From Draconibacterium halophilum (GTDB taxonomy: Bacteria > Bacteroidota > Bacteroidia > Bacteroidales > Prolixibacteraceae): a stretch of DNA of 64,000 bases. Positions within the stretch are counted from its first letter, which is position 1, and each line of letters begins with the position of its first letter. The DNA lies in contig NZ_CP048409.1 in NCBI RefSeq assembly GCF_010448835.1, forward strand, positions 1,310,001 to 1,374,000, in the 5' to 3' direction. Positions 8,104 to 18,427 of the stretch are shown in pieces. A model generated the notes under the pieces. That model saw nothing but the letters and a program-made list of their open reading frames with translations, made no database searches and had not been told where the DNA came from. The position numbers were made by a program, and so were the translations under genes.

Positions 8104-9462
8104 ATGAGTTTTGAATTAACCAGAGAATATATAGAGCAGTTAAGAGAACTGATTGAGGAGGAGAGAAAAAAGGAAGTTACTGCTTTAGTGACGGATCTTC
8201 ACCCGGCTGATATTGCCGAGATTATGGATGATTTGAATCTGGAGGAAGCAAAGTTTATTTATTTATTGCTGGATGGCGAAAAAGCGTCAGATGTTTTAAT
8301 TGAAATTGATGAAGACGACCGCCGCCGGTTTCTGAAAATACTGCCACCCGAAATGATTGCCACCCGATTCATCGAATACATGGATTCGGATGATGCTGCC
8401 GACGTGGTTGCCAACCTGGATGAAGATGTTCAGAAAGAAGTGCTGAACGAGATTGAAGATCTTGAACAGGCCGGAGATATTATCGATTTGCTGGATTATG
8501 AAGAAGATTCGGCCGGTGGTATTATGGCAAAAGAGCTGGTCTCAGTAAACGAAAACTGGAATGTAGCAACCTGTTTGAAAGAAATAAGCCGCCAGGCAGA
8601 AGAGGTTGACGAGATATTCTATATTTATGTTACCGACAACAACGACAAACTAAAGGGAGTGCTATCGTTAAAAAAGCTGATTCTAAACCATACAAACACT
8701 AAAGTATCGAAAATTTACGACCCGGAAATACAAAAAGTTTATACCAATACCCGACAAGAAGAGGTGGCCGAACTGATGGATAAATACGACCTTGTAGCCA
8801 TGCCTGTGGTTGATGAAATTGGTCGTTTGCAAGGGAGGATCACCTTTGATGATGTAATTGATTTTGTTCGTGATGAAGCTGAAAAAGACTACCAAATGGT
8901 TTCGGGTATTGCAGGCGATGTGGAGCCAGGCGATAACGTTTGGGAAGTTATGCGCGCCCGTTTCCCGTGGTTGCTTATTGGTTTGCTGGGAGGTATTCTT
9001 GGTGCTGTAGTTTTAGGTACCCACGAAGAGTCCTTGCAGAAAGTAACGGAGCTGGCATTTTTTATTCCGCTAATTGCGGCGATGGCCGGGAACGTTGGCG
9101 TACAATCGTCGTCAATTGTTGTACAAAGCATTGCCAGTGGTGTAAAAGATATTGAAACGCCGGCCCGAAAAATTATAAAAGAAATATCGATAGCGGTGTT
9201 AACGGCAAGTATTTTTGCCGTGCTTATATTTTGCTACAATTACTTTGTGTCGGGTAATATGAACCTAACCTACTCGGTGTCCATTTCGTTGTTTATTGTA
9301 ATTCTTTTTGCTTCGTTATTTGGCACGGTAATTCCATTAATTCTTAACCGTTTTAAAATTGACCCTGCTTTGGCAACGGGGCCGTTCATTACTACTACAA
9401 ACGATGTTTTGGGTATGATGATTTACCTGACAATCTCAGGGATGTTTTTTAACCTGGTTTAA
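8104..9462 (+). CDS. mgtE: Magnesium transporter MgtE
   Basis: A 452-residue magnesium channel with the full family layout: an acidic N-terminal MgtE_N superhelical domain (about residues 20-125, rich in Asp/Glu), two CBS domains (about 130-250) that sense cytosolic Mg2+, a plug helix and five C-terminal membrane helices (about 285-450). The pore-region signature is present (FIPLIAAMAGNVGVQSSSIVVQ). The stop codon overlaps by a few bases the stop of a convergent permease gene, leaving no room for a terminator between them. Confidence 0.95.
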   Translation: MSFELTREYIEQLRELIEEERKKEVTALVTDLHPADIAEIMDDLNLEEAKFIYLLLDGEKASDVLIEIDEDDRRRFLKILPPEMIATRFIEYMDSDDAADVVANLDEDVQKEVLNEIEDLEQAGDIIDLLDYEEDSAGGIMAKELVSVNENWNVATCLKEISRQAEEVDEIFYIYVTDNNDKLKGVLSLKKLILNHTNTKVSKIYDPEIQKVYTNTRQEEVAELMDKYDLVAMPVVDEIGRLQGRITFDDVIDFVRDEAEKDYQMVSGIAGDVEPGDNVWEVMRARFPWLLIGLLGGILGAVVLGTHEESLQKVTELAFFIPLIAAMAGNVGVQSSSIVVQSIASGVKDIETPARKIIKEISIAVLTASIFAVLIFCYNYFVSGNMNLTYSVSISLFIVILFASLFGTVIPLILNRFKIDPALATGPFITTTNDVLGMMIYLTISGMFFNLV

Positions 9463-10715
9463 ACCGAATTTATAGCAATCACCGGATCGAGTTTTGCTGC
9501 TGCACGGGCAGGCATGAAACCGGCCATAAATCCGATAATTGAAGAAATCATCAGACCATTAATGATATTGCCGGAAGTAAGTACAATGGTAAAGTCGGTA
9601 GATTGATTAACTACTATTGTTCCTATGTAGATTAATATTAACCCAATCACACCACCAATTACCGAAAGTACAATCGACTCGAAAATAAACTGCAACAGGA
9701 TGAAATAACGTTTTGCTCCAAGCGATTTCTGGACACCAATAATTTTAGTCCGTTCTTTCACCGAAACAAACATGATATTGGCAATTCCAAAGCCACCCAC
9801 CAAAATAGAAAATCCACCAATAATGGCTCCGGCCAAATTAAAAACGGCAAAAAACTGATCGAATTGATTAGCAACAATGCTTACTTCGTTAAGGGCAAAG
9901 TCGTTTTCTTCCATTGGTTTTAGCTGGCGAATAGTACGCATTATTCCTTCCAGTTCGGCCATAAATTTTTCGCTGTCGATATTTTCTTTTGCTTTTATAC
10001 AAATGGTTTGCCCACGGTCGCGGTTGCGCACATCAATCATGTAATAGGATTTGATTACGCTGACATGAATGTAGCGATCCATGCTATTTCCTCCAATAAC
10101 ATTCTGCCCCATTTTTGTATAAACGCCAATAATATTGAATTTCTGCCCTTGAATTTTTATGGTGCGGCCAACGGGGTCTAGTCCGTCGAATAGCTGGTTG
10201 GCAATTTCGTGCCCGATAACTGCAGCCGGCGTTCCACGGCGCATTTCCGATTGAGTAAAATAACGGCCTTTTGCAATTTCCAGGTTCCACACATCCAATA
10301 GTCCTTCAGAGCTTGCCATTATTATTGCATTGTCGAGCGAGGTGCTGCCGTACTGAACTTTGCGGCCAAAACCGTATAAAAAAGCAGCGTTGTCAACGGT
10401 TTGTGCACGCCTAACAATCTCTTCTGTTTCTTCAAGAGTTGGTACAGGACGACTCTGATACTTCCAAAACGGATATTCGGTTTCGCCTTCGGGAGGAGTC
10501 CATGGCATCTTTTGTACGTAAACCATGTTGTTGCCCATCGAGTTCAGGCTGTCGCGGATATAGCCTTCCAAAGAATCGATAACCGTAAAAACCGAAATTA
10601 TAGCAAAAATACCAATTGTGATGCCCAGCAACGAGAGAATGGTACGTAGCTTATTAGCCGCAAGCGAAGTTGCAGCAAACGAAAAAGACTCGTATATCAA
10701 TCGAAGCAGTAACAT
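9459..10715 (-). CDS. MacB-type ABC transporter permease
   Basis: A 418-residue permease with a MacB_PCD periplasmic domain (about residues 45-260) between an N-terminal helix (NKLRTILSLLGITIGIFAIISV) and a C-terminal FtsX domain of three helices (about 285-410, starting near ILVGGFGIANIMFVSVKERT). It lacks an ATPase domain and no ATPase gene is adjacent; in Bacteroidota such subunits often pair with an ATPase encoded elsewhere. The export substrate is unknown. It is convergent and slightly overlapping with mgtE. The 288 bp upstream of it (10716-11003) holds only its own and purH control sequences. Confidence 0.85.
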   Translation of the reverse strand: MLLLRLIYESFSFAATSLAANKLRTILSLLGITIGIFAIISVFTVIDSLEGYIRDSLNSMGNNMVYVQKMPWTPPEGETEYPFWKYQSRPVPTLEETEEIVRRAQTVDNAAFLYGFGRKVQYGSTSLDNAIIMASSEGLLDVWNLEIAKGRYFTQSEMRRGTPAAVIGHEIANQLFDGLDPVGRTIKIQGQKFNIIGVYTKMGQNVIGGNSMDRYIHVSVIKSYYMIDVRNRDRGQTICIKAKENIDSEKFMAELEGIMRTIRQLKPMEENDFALNEVSIVANQFDQFFAVFNLAGAIIGGFSILVGGFGIANIMFVSVKERTKIIGVQKSLGAKRYFILLQFIFESIVLSVIGGVIGLILIYIGTIVVNQSTDFTIVLTSGNIINGLMISSIIGFMAGFMPARAAAKLDPVIAINSV

Positions 10716-10970
10716 TTTATAGTTTTTAATTTAAAGTAAAAGTAGTACTTGTTTTCTATTTCGCTTATTGATTGGGCGCCTATTTCTTGAAAAAGGTTCA
10801 TTCAATCATTCCTTAGTTTCTCGAAAAGTGGGCGTTCGTTTTCTGCAAAACCAATCTGTTGTATTAGTGCTCAATTGTGGAAAATATTACAATGAATTCA
10901 TAAATAGTTTAGTATGCAAATAATATTTTAATTAGCGCTTGGTTTATAATATTAAATTATCTGTTTTTTT

Positions 10971-10978
10971 TATCTTTG
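10971..10978 (+). promoter_or_regulatory. -7 promoter element of purH
   Basis: TATCTTTG matches TAnnTTTG and lies 25 bases before the purH ATG. A TTG at 10939-10941 is too far upstream to be a good -33 element, so only the -7 is supported. Confidence 0.45.
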
Positions 10979-11003
10979 CATTCGAATTTGAAAAATCCAA
11001 TAA

Positions 11004-12596
11004 ATGGCTGATAATAAAAAAATTAAGACTGCCTTGGTTTCGGTCTTTCACAAAGAAAACTTAGATAAGATTGTTGCGAAACTAAACGACTTGGGTGTTA
11101 CTATTTTAAGTACAGGTGGTACAAAAAGTTTTATCGAGTCGTTGGGCGTTGAAGTTACCGCTGTTGAAAGTTTAACCGGATACCCATCAATTTTGGGTGG
11201 GCGTGTAAAAACTTTACATCCAAAAGTGTTTGGCGGAATTTTATCTCGCCGCGACAATCAAGGTGATGTGAGCCAGTTAACCGAATACGAAATCCCGGAA
11301 ATTGACCTTGTTATTGTTGATTTGTATCCGTTTGAAGATACCGTGGCTTCGGGAGCCGATGAACAAGATATTATTGAAAAAATTGATATAGGTGGAATTT
11401 CACTAATTCGTGCCGCAGCCAAGAACTTTAAGGATGTTGTGATCGTTCCTTCGCAAAACGAATATCAACCACTTTTGGAAAAGCTGGAAGAAAACGATGG
11501 CGAATTTAGTTTGGAAGATCGTAAATGGTTTGCCGGAAAAGCATTTGGCGTTTCGTCGCATTACGATGCCGCAATATTTAGCTATTTCAACGAAGGTGGC
11601 GATGCCGGAACACAACGTATTAGCCTAAACGAAGGCGACGTTTTACGTTACGGCGAGAATCCACACCAGGCAGCAACATTCTTTAAATTCGATAACGTTG
11701 CTGAAGGTGCTGGTCTAGCCAATGCTCAGGTGCTTCAGGGCAAAGCCTTGTCATACAACAATATGTTGGATGCCGATGCGGCCTGGAAATCAGCCAGCGA
11801 TGCATATCATTCGGTAACTCACATCGAAAACAAAGTTGCTGTTTCGGTTATTAAACACTTAAACCCATGTGGGTTGGCGGTAACCGATAACATCATGGAA
11901 TCGTTGGAACTGGCTTGGGCCGGTGACCCGATCAGTGCATTTGGAGGCATTATTTGCTTTACTGAAACGGTTACCAAAGAAGCTGCTGAGTGGTTCAGTA
12001 AAAAATTCATTGAGATTATTATTGCACCGGAATTTACCGCTGAAGCACTTGAAGTACTCGCTAAAAAGAAAAACCTTCGAGTGCTGGTAACACCGGTTCG
12101 CCCAATGGTGGCAAAAGAAAAGTTATACCGTTCGATAAGTGGTGGAATGTTGGTGCAGGATGAAGATGAAGGTTTGGATACTGAATTAAAAACAGTTACC
12201 AAAAAAGAATTTGAGGCTTCAAAAATGAATCTTGCCAAATTCGGATCAATCGCTTGTAAACATTTGAAAAGTAATGCCATTGCCGTTGTAACCGAAACTG
12301 AAAAAGGAGCATTCTGGTTAACAGGAGCAGGAATGGGACAGCCAAACCGTTTGGATAGTTTACGTTACCTTACAATGCCGCGTTTCGAACTGAAAGGTGG
12401 TTTGGATATTGAAAATTCGGTATTGATTTCCGACGCTTTCTTCCCGTTCCGCGACAGTATTGAGGCAGCCAACGAATACGGGGTAAAATACATTATCGAG
12501 CCGGGTGGTAGTATTCGCGACGAGGAAGTGATTGACGCTTGTAACGAATTTGGCATTGCCATGGCATTTACCGGCCGCAGACATTTCAGACATTAA
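11004..12596 (+). CDS. purH: Bifunctional AICAR formyltransferase / IMP cyclohydrolase
   Basis: A 530-residue enzyme catalysing the last two steps of de novo IMP synthesis. The N-terminal IMP cyclohydrolase domain (about 1-200) shows ILSTGGTKSFIE and HPKVFGGILSRRD. The C-terminal transformylase domain contains LRYGENPHQAA, the catalytic KHLNPCG and the terminal motif SDAFFPFRDSIEAA...GGSIRDEEVI. The length matches the family. It precedes the mre cluster but is separated by 46 bp, so read-through into mreB is possible. It connects functionally with purA near the other end of the window. Confidence 0.96.
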   Translation: MADNKKIKTALVSVFHKENLDKIVAKLNDLGVTILSTGGTKSFIESLGVEVTAVESLTGYPSILGGRVKTLHPKVFGGILSRRDNQGDVSQLTEYEIPEIDLVIVDLYPFEDTVASGADEQDIIEKIDIGGISLIRAAAKNFKDVVIVPSQNEYQPLLEKLEENDGEFSLEDRKWFAGKAFGVSSHYDAAIFSYFNEGGDAGTQRISLNEGDVLRYGENPHQAATFFKFDNVAEGAGLANAQVLQGKALSYNNMLDADAAWKSASDAYHSVTHIENKVAVSVIKHLNPCGLAVTDNIMESLELAWAGDPISAFGGIICFTETVTKEAAEWFSKKFIEIIIAPEFTAEALEVLAKKKNLRVLVTPVRPMVAKEKLYRSISGGMLVQDEDEGLDTELKTVTKKEFEASKMNLAKFGSIACKHLKSNAIAVVTETEKGAFWLTGAGMGQPNRLDSLRYLTMPRFELKGGLDIENSVLISDAFFPFRDSIEAANEYGVKYIIEPGGSIRDEEVIDACNEFGIAMAFTGRRHFRH

Positions 12597-12642
12597 GAAA
12601 TAAAATTATCTTTATAGCACTAGATACATAGCAAATTAATTT

Positions 12643-13665
12643 ATGGGTTTATTTTCATTTTTAACGCAGGAGATAGCAATTGACCTTGGAACGGCCAATA
12701 CCATTATCATCCACAATGATAAAATTGTAGTGGACGAGCCTTCGATAGTCGCCATTGATATGAAAACAGAAAAGATGGTTGCCATTGGAGAAAAAGCGAG
12801 GCAAATGCAAGGGAAGACGCACGCAAACTTAAAGACGATCAGGCCATTGAGAGATGGTGTAATTGCCGACTTTAATGCCGCGGAGCAAATGATTAGAGGG
12901 ATGATTAAAATGATTAACCCGAAGTCGAGGATGTTTTCTCCGGCTTTAAAAATGGTAATTTGTATCCCCTCAGGAAGTACCGAAGTTGAAATTCGAGCGG
13001 TTCGCGACTCGTCGGAACATGCAGGTGGACGTGAGGTTTACATGGTTTACGAACCACTGGCCGCTGCAATTGGTATCGGTTTGGATGTAGAAGCTCCTGA
13101 AGGAAACATGGTTGTAGATATAGGTGGTGGTACTACCGAGATTGCTGTAATCTCTTTGGGTGGTATTGTTACCAACAAATCAATCCGTATTGCCGGCGAC
13201 GATCTTACTGCCGACATTATGGAATATATGCGTCATCAGCACAATATTAAAATTGGTGAGCGTACTGCTGAGGAAATAAAAATTCATGTAGGTTCGGCCC
13301 TGTCGCAATTAAAAGAACCACCACCAGATTATGTGGTGCAGGGGCCAAACCAAATGACAGCACTGCCAATTGAGGTGCCGGTTTCGTATCAGGAAATTGC
13401 ACATTGCCTGGAGAAATCGATCTCGAAAATTGAAACGGCAGTATTGAGTGCGCTGGAGCAGACTCCTCCCGAGTTGTATGCTGATATTGTAGTGAAAGGA
13501 ATATGGCTGGCAGGTGGTGGAGCCTTGTTAAAAGGTTTGGACAAACGATTGACCGACAAAATTGGTATTCCGTTTCATATTGCAGAAGATCCGTTACGCG
13601 CGGTTGTAAGAGGTACGGGAATTGCCCTGAAAAATGTAGAAGGCTTCTCATTCCTTATCCGATAA
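12643..13665 (+). CDS. mreB: Rod-shape determining actin homologue MreB
   Basis: A 340-residue bacterial actin that polymerises under the inner membrane and positions the lateral-wall synthesis machinery. The ATPase-fold motifs are clear: phosphate 1 loop IDLGTANT (residues 8-15), phosphate 2 loop VVDIGGGTTEIAVIS and adenosine loop GIWLAGGGALLKG. The short hydrophobic N-terminus (MGLFSFLTQE) fits membrane attachment. It is the first gene of a five-gene elongation cluster running to rodA, with mreC 19 bp downstream. A sequence resembling a -7 element (TATCTTTA, near 12608) is imperfect. Confidence 0.97.
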   Translation: MGLFSFLTQEIAIDLGTANTIIIHNDKIVVDEPSIVAIDMKTEKMVAIGEKARQMQGKTHANLKTIRPLRDGVIADFNAAEQMIRGMIKMINPKSRMFSPALKMVICIPSGSTEVEIRAVRDSSEHAGGREVYMVYEPLAAAIGIGLDVEAPEGNMVVDIGGGTTEIAVISLGGIVTNKSIRIAGDDLTADIMEYMRHQHNIKIGERTAEEIKIHVGSALSQLKEPPPDYVVQGPNQMTALPIEVPVSYQEIAHCLEKSISKIETAVLSALEQTPPELYADIVVKGIWLAGGGALLKGLDKRLTDKIGIPFHIAEDPLRAVVRGTGIALKNVEGFSFLIR

Positions 13666-13684
13666 TAGAAAGTTAAAAACATAA

Positions 13685-14533
13685 ATGCGCAGTCTCCTTC
13701 GATTCCTTGTAAGAAATTATGCGTTTCTACTGTTTCTTTTATTAGAAGCGGTTTCGTTGGTGATGGTATTTAACTACAATAGTTTTCAGCGGTCGCGTTT
13801 TCTGAATTCAGCAAATTTAATTTCGGCTGGTTTGTACAACACCACAAGTTCGGTGTTACAATACTTCGAACTGGCAAGGGTTAATGAGGAGTTGGCAAAG
13901 GAGAATGCCAATCTCCGATCGATACTTGACGGAGGAACTTTGAACGATATAACAATTTCTGATTCCACATACCTGGCATACGAAATGCCTGATACAAACT
14001 TTGTTTTCAGGGCTGCACGTATTATTAACAATTCGGCTAATAAACAACAGAATTATATTACCCTCGACAAGGGGATTGAAGACGGAATAAAAGCTGATCA
14101 GGGAATTCTGGCTCCCGAAGGAGTGGTTGGTGTAGTTACAAGTGTTTCCGATTCGTATGCTTCCGGTTTGTCGTTGCTTAATCCGCGATGGAGCATTTCT
14201 GCCAAATTAAAGAAATCGGGATACTATGGTTCGTTGCGCTGGAATGGTAAAAACTACCGTCAGGCCGATTTGCTTGAAATACCAATTCATGTAAATCTGG
14301 CAACAGGAGATACGGTGGTTACAAGTGGTTATTCATCAATTTTCCCTGAAGGATTGCTGATTGGTACCATTTTGACGTTTGATCGTCCGCAGGGCGAAAA
14401 CTACTACAATATTAAGGTACAGCTGGCTGTCGATTTTAAATCGATCCGTTATGTGCACGTCATCGAGAATGTAAAAAAAGAGGAGTTAACAGATTTGGAG
14501 AATAAAGTAATAAATGGCGCGGGAACTAATTAA
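13685..14533 (+). CDS. mreC: Rod-shape determining protein MreC
   Basis: A 282-residue bitopic inner-membrane protein: one helix at about residues 9-28, a periplasmic coiled coil (about 58-80, LARVNEELAKENANLRSIL) and the MreC beta-barrel domain (about 100-265) with the family segment GILAPEGVVGVVTSVSD. It links MreB and PBP2/RodA in the elongasome. The gene overlaps mreD by 20 bp, indicating translational coupling. Confidence 0.93.
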   Translation: MRSLLRFLVRNYAFLLFLLLEAVSLVMVFNYNSFQRSRFLNSANLISAGLYNTTSSVLQYFELARVNEELAKENANLRSILDGGTLNDITISDSTYLAYEMPDTNFVFRAARIINNSANKQQNYITLDKGIEDGIKADQGILAPEGVVGVVTSVSDSYASGLSLLNPRWSISAKLKKSGYYGSLRWNGKNYRQADLLEIPIHVNLATGDTVVTSGYSSIFPEGLLIGTILTFDRPQGENYYNIKVQLAVDFKSIRYVHVIENVKKEELTDLENKVINGAGTN

Positions 14534-15017
14534 ATATGCAATAATGTTTATTGTGCTTGTGCTTACACAAGTGCTGTTTTTAAACCAGGTGCAGATGAGC
14601 GGATTTGTTAATCCATACATTTACATTTTGTTTATTATGCTGCTTCCCGTAAATGCACCGCGATATGTACTTCTTTTGGGTGGATTTTTTATTGGTTTGA
14701 GTATCGATATTTTTTCCAACACTTTGGGCGTTCATGCATTTGCGTCGGTTTTTATTGCTTTTCTACGTCCACTCATAATCCGGGCTATCACTAACAGAGA
14801 AGAAGATATGGAATACTACCCCGGATTAGTACAAAACGGTATGGGCTGGTTTCTTTATTACACGGCAATAATGGTGTTCCTGCATCATTCGGTACTTTTC
14901 TTTATTGAGGTGTTTACTTTTACAGATATTTTGGGAACTTTATATCGTATAGTTTTAAGTTCGTTGTTTTCTATTTTTGTTATAGTTTTAAGCCAGTTTA
15001 TTGTATTTCGCGATTAA
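14514..15017 (+). CDS. mreD: Rod-shape determining protein MreD
   Basis: A 167-residue, very hydrophobic protein with about five or six membrane helices and the family segment GFFIGLSIDIFSNTLGVHAFASV. It is recognised mainly by position between mreC and mrdA, length and hydropathy, because MreD conserves little sequence. Its start lies inside the end of mreC. A 96 bp gap follows before mrdA. Confidence 0.88.
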   Translation: MARELIKYAIMFIVLVLTQVLFLNQVQMSGFVNPYIYILFIMLLPVNAPRYVLLLGGFFIGLSIDIFSNTLGVHAFASVFIAFLRPLIIRAITNREEDMEYYPGLVQNGMGWFLYYTAIMVFLHHSVLFFIEVFTFTDILGTLYRIVLSSLFSIFVIVLSQFIVFRD

Positions 15018-15113
15018 CAGAAGTTAAAAAAAGGGAACTTAAGCTTGAGTATTAGAAACGAAATGCAGCTTTTAGTTGTTGGTAATCAGAACAAATAAGA
15101 AGCAAGGTATTAC

Positions 15114-16931
15114 ATGAACAATTTGTCGAAACGAAGTTATATTGTTGCAGCTGTTTTTGCTGTGGTAGGATTGATTTATTCGGTCGATCTGTTTCAGCTT
15201 CAAGTGCTTGATTCAGACTACAAACAGTATGCTACCAATAACGTTTTGCGTGAAGTTGTGCAGTACCCGGCCCGCGGGCTGATTTACGACCGGAACGGGG
15301 AGTTGCTGGTCTACAACAGAACGGCCTATGATCTGATGATCACACCACGCGAAGTGGAAGCGTTTGATACACTATTGCTTTGTAACCTTTTAAATATAAG
15401 CCGCACTGATGTGGATGAAGGAATTGCCAAAGCAAAAAAATATTCGAGGTATAAACCTTCTGTCCTGGTCAAACAGATATCACCTGAAAATTTTGCTTTA
15501 TTACAGGAGCAGTTGTACAAATTCAAAGGATTCCATTCGCAAACCAGAACTTTACGCGAATATACACATCCGGTTGCAGCCCATGTTTTAGGATATGTTG
15601 GCGAGGTTTCGGCAAACGATATCAAACGCGACGAATATTACAAATCGGGTGACTACATTGGGCAAAGTGGGATAGAAAGAACTTACGAAAAGCAGCTTCG
15701 AGGCGTTAAAGGTGTAAAAAAATATATGGTTGATGTACATAACCGTATTCAGGGGGTGTACCTGGGCGGCGCAGAAAACAAGCCCGCCGAAATCGGAAAA
15801 AACCTGATGTCGACACTCGATATCGACTTGCAACTTTACGCCGAAAAACTTTTTCAGAATAAAAAAGGAGCTGTAGTTGCTATTGAACCAAAAACAGGCG
15901 AAATCCTTGCTATGCTTAGTGCTCCAACTTACGACCCCGGATTGCTGGTGGGAAGAGTTCGTGGCAAGAATTTTAATCATTTGCAAAACGATTCGTTAAT
16001 GCCACTGTTTAATCGATCGTTACAGGCGCGTTATCCACCGGGTTCAACATTTAAACCATTTAATATTTTAATTGGCTTGCAGGAAGGAGCTATTACTACC
16101 TCAACACGCATTGTTTGTAACGGCAGGTCATCCAGGCCTATCAGATGTACACACAACCACATATCGCCGGCCGGTGTTATCGATGCTGTGCGGGAGTCGT
16201 GTAATCCCTTTCTGTGGAATACCTTCCGAAATACGATTAATAAATATCCCACTACTGCTGAAGGGTTTCATGTGTGGAGTGAGTATGTAAAACGCTTCGG
16301 ACTTGGACATAAAGTAAGTACCGAATTTTACAATGAAAATCCAGGATTACGGCCAACAGTAGAATATTACAACAGAGTGCACAATGGTGATTGGTGGCGT
16401 GCATTAACTGTGCGTTCGTTGGCAATTGGCCAGGGAGAGTTGGGAACAACACCCTTGCAGATGGCTAATTCTGTAGCTATTCTGGCCAATAAAGGGTATT
16501 ATTATCAACCGCATACTATTAAAAAAGTTGAGAATGATACAATACGTGGCAATATAAATATTAAACACGAAACAGGAATTGATGAAAGACATTTTGAACC
16601 TGTTTTTGAAGGAATGCGACAAGTTACCATTGGACGTTTAAATCGTTTTGTTCCCGGAATAAGTTACTGTGGAAAAACCGGAACTATTGAAAATAACCAG
16701 GGAATTGATCATGGAGCGTATATGGCTTTTGCACCCCTGGAAGACCCAAAGATTGCGATTTGTGTTTATGTGGAGCACAGTAAATGGGGGGCAAGTTATG
16801 CAGCACCAATTGCAAGTTTGCTGATTGAAAAATACCTGAATGATACCATTGCTGATAACAGAATTAGATATGAAAAACAAATGATGGAGGCTGTTTTAAC
16901 AGATCCGCACAATCCGGAATTAGCAAATTAA
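15114..16931 (+). CDS. mrdA: Penicillin-binding protein 2
   Basis: A 605-residue class B PBP, the transpeptidase of the elongasome. There is one N-terminal membrane helix (about 9-28), a pedestal domain beginning YPARGLIYDRNGELL, and a transpeptidase domain with all three active-site motifs: STFK (Ser near residue 310), SCN (near 363) and KTGT (near 521). The PPGSTFKPF context is the usual one for PBP2. Its stop overlaps the rodA start (TAATG, sharing 16931), as expected for two proteins that work as one complex. Confidence 0.95.
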   Translation: MNNLSKRSYIVAAVFAVVGLIYSVDLFQLQVLDSDYKQYATNNVLREVVQYPARGLIYDRNGELLVYNRTAYDLMITPREVEAFDTLLLCNLLNISRTDVDEGIAKAKKYSRYKPSVLVKQISPENFALLQEQLYKFKGFHSQTRTLREYTHPVAAHVLGYVGEVSANDIKRDEYYKSGDYIGQSGIERTYEKQLRGVKGVKKYMVDVHNRIQGVYLGGAENKPAEIGKNLMSTLDIDLQLYAEKLFQNKKGAVVAIEPKTGEILAMLSAPTYDPGLLVGRVRGKNFNHLQNDSLMPLFNRSLQARYPPGSTFKPFNILIGLQEGAITTSTRIVCNGRSSRPIRCTHNHISPAGVIDAVRESCNPFLWNTFRNTINKYPTTAEGFHVWSEYVKRFGLGHKVSTEFYNENPGLRPTVEYYNRVHNGDWWRALTVRSLAIGQGELGTTPLQMANSVAILANKGYYYQPHTIKKVENDTIRGNINIKHETGIDERHFEPVFEGMRQVTIGRLNRFVPGISYCGKTGTIENNQGIDHGAYMAFAPLEDPKIAICVYVEHSKWGASYAAPIASLLIEKYLNDTIADNRIRYEKQMMEAVLTDPHNPELAN

Positions 16932-18357
16932 TGCCAAGAAGAAATAACATATTAGCAAACATTGATTGGTTAACCGTTGGCCTGTATGCCTTAATGTTGT
17001 TTTTGGGCTGGTTTAATATTTATGCCGCCTTATACAGCGACGAGCACCAAAGTATTTTCGATATCTCGCAACAATACGGCAAACAGCTGATGTGGATCGG
17101 TGCGGCAGCGGTTATTGCATTGGTTATCATGTTGCTGGAGGTTAATTTCTATGTTTTCTTCTCCTATATTATTTATGGTGTATTAATCTTTTTGCTTATG
17201 CTGGTGCCAATTATCGGGAAGGAAATAAATGGTGCCCGATCATGGTTCGAAATTGGACCGATATTGTTTCAACCTGCAGAATTTACAAAGTCGGCAACCG
17301 CTTTGGCTCTGGCACGTTATATGAGTACGCATGGGTTTAAACTTCAGAATACAAGGTCTTTACTAACCATTGCAGCAATAATTTTGGGGCCGGTTGTTCT
17401 TATTCTCTTGCAAAATGATACCGGTTCAGCATTGGTTTACTTTTCATTTGTTTTGGTTTTGTATCGCGAAGGATTATCAGGAGTAGTCCTTTTCTTCGGA
17501 ACGCTGGTTGCTATTCTTTTTATTTTGGCATTGGTACTAGCCAATTTCACTTTGGCATTAATACTGGTTGGAGCAGCGTTATTAATGTTTCTGGTTTTTA
17601 ATCCAAAGCTTAAGCAGTTTTTTAATGTTACAATTATTTATGCATTGTCGATAGGCTTTTTTATTCTTTTAAGCTATGTGATCAGTACAAAATTCGAGTT
17701 GGCACATTTTATTCTTGCCGGAGCAGTGGCAGGCTCATTCGTTGTATTGTATAACAGCATTAGAAATAAGATACCGAATTATACAAAAATTGCAATCGTA
17801 TTCATCGGCTCAATATTATTTACTATTTCGGTTGATTATGGTTTTGAGAACTTTCTGGAGCCTCACCACCAAGTGCGAATAAACGAATTACTTGGTATCG
17901 AATCGAATCCGCACGGAGCTGGTTACCACGTAAATCAAAGCAAAATTGCCATTGGTTCGGGTGGTTTCTGGGGTAAAGGATATCTTGAAGGTACACAAAC
18001 TAAATTTGACTTTGTACCTGAACAAAGTACCGATTTTATATTCTGTACCGTTGGCGAAGAGTGGGGATTTGTAGGAACACTGACCATAATTCTACTGTTT
18101 ATGTTTTTGTTTATGCGCCTCATTTGGCTTGCCGAACGACAACGATCTACTTTTTCGCGAATTTATGGTTATTCGGTAGCGGTCATCCTCTTTTTTCACT
18201 TCATGGTAAACATTGGAATGACCATTGGCATGATGCCGGTAATTGGAATACCACTTCCGTTTTTTAGTTACGGGGGTCATCCTTGTGGTCGTTTACGATA
18301 TTGTTGTTTATATTTATTCGTCTCGATGCCAGTCGTTTAGAGAAACTTTCGGGTTGA
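16931..18357 (+). CDS. rodA: Peptidoglycan polymerase RodA (single-base frameshift near the 3' end)
   Basis: RodA is the SEDS-family glycosyltransferase that polymerises lipid II together with PBP2. About ten membrane helices are visible, with the SEDS stretches NGARSWFEIGPILFQPAEF and VGEEWGFVG and the terminal PLPFFSYGG. As written, the frame goes wrong right after FSYGG and stops at 18340. Adding one G to the five-G run at 18272-18276 restores SSLWSFTILLFIFIRLDAS and a TGA at 18355-18357, giving about 475 residues. Because rodA and the rest of the cluster are otherwise intact, a homopolymer sequencing error is the likeliest cause. Confidence 0.92.
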
Positions 18358-18413
18358 TTTCAGCCAAGCTTCCTAAGGTTTTTTAAAACATTTTTTTACT
18401 ATCCCCATTTTTA

Positions 18414-18421
18414 TACCTTTG
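18414..18421 (+). promoter_or_regulatory. -7 promoter element upstream of the radical SAM gene
   Basis: TACCTTTG matches TAnnTTTG. It would start a transcript near 18428, leaving a leader of about 190 bases before the ATG at 18617. CCCCA (just before) and TGGGG (just after) flank it as a short inverted repeat. Confidence 0.45.
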
Positions 18422-18427
18422 TGGGGC

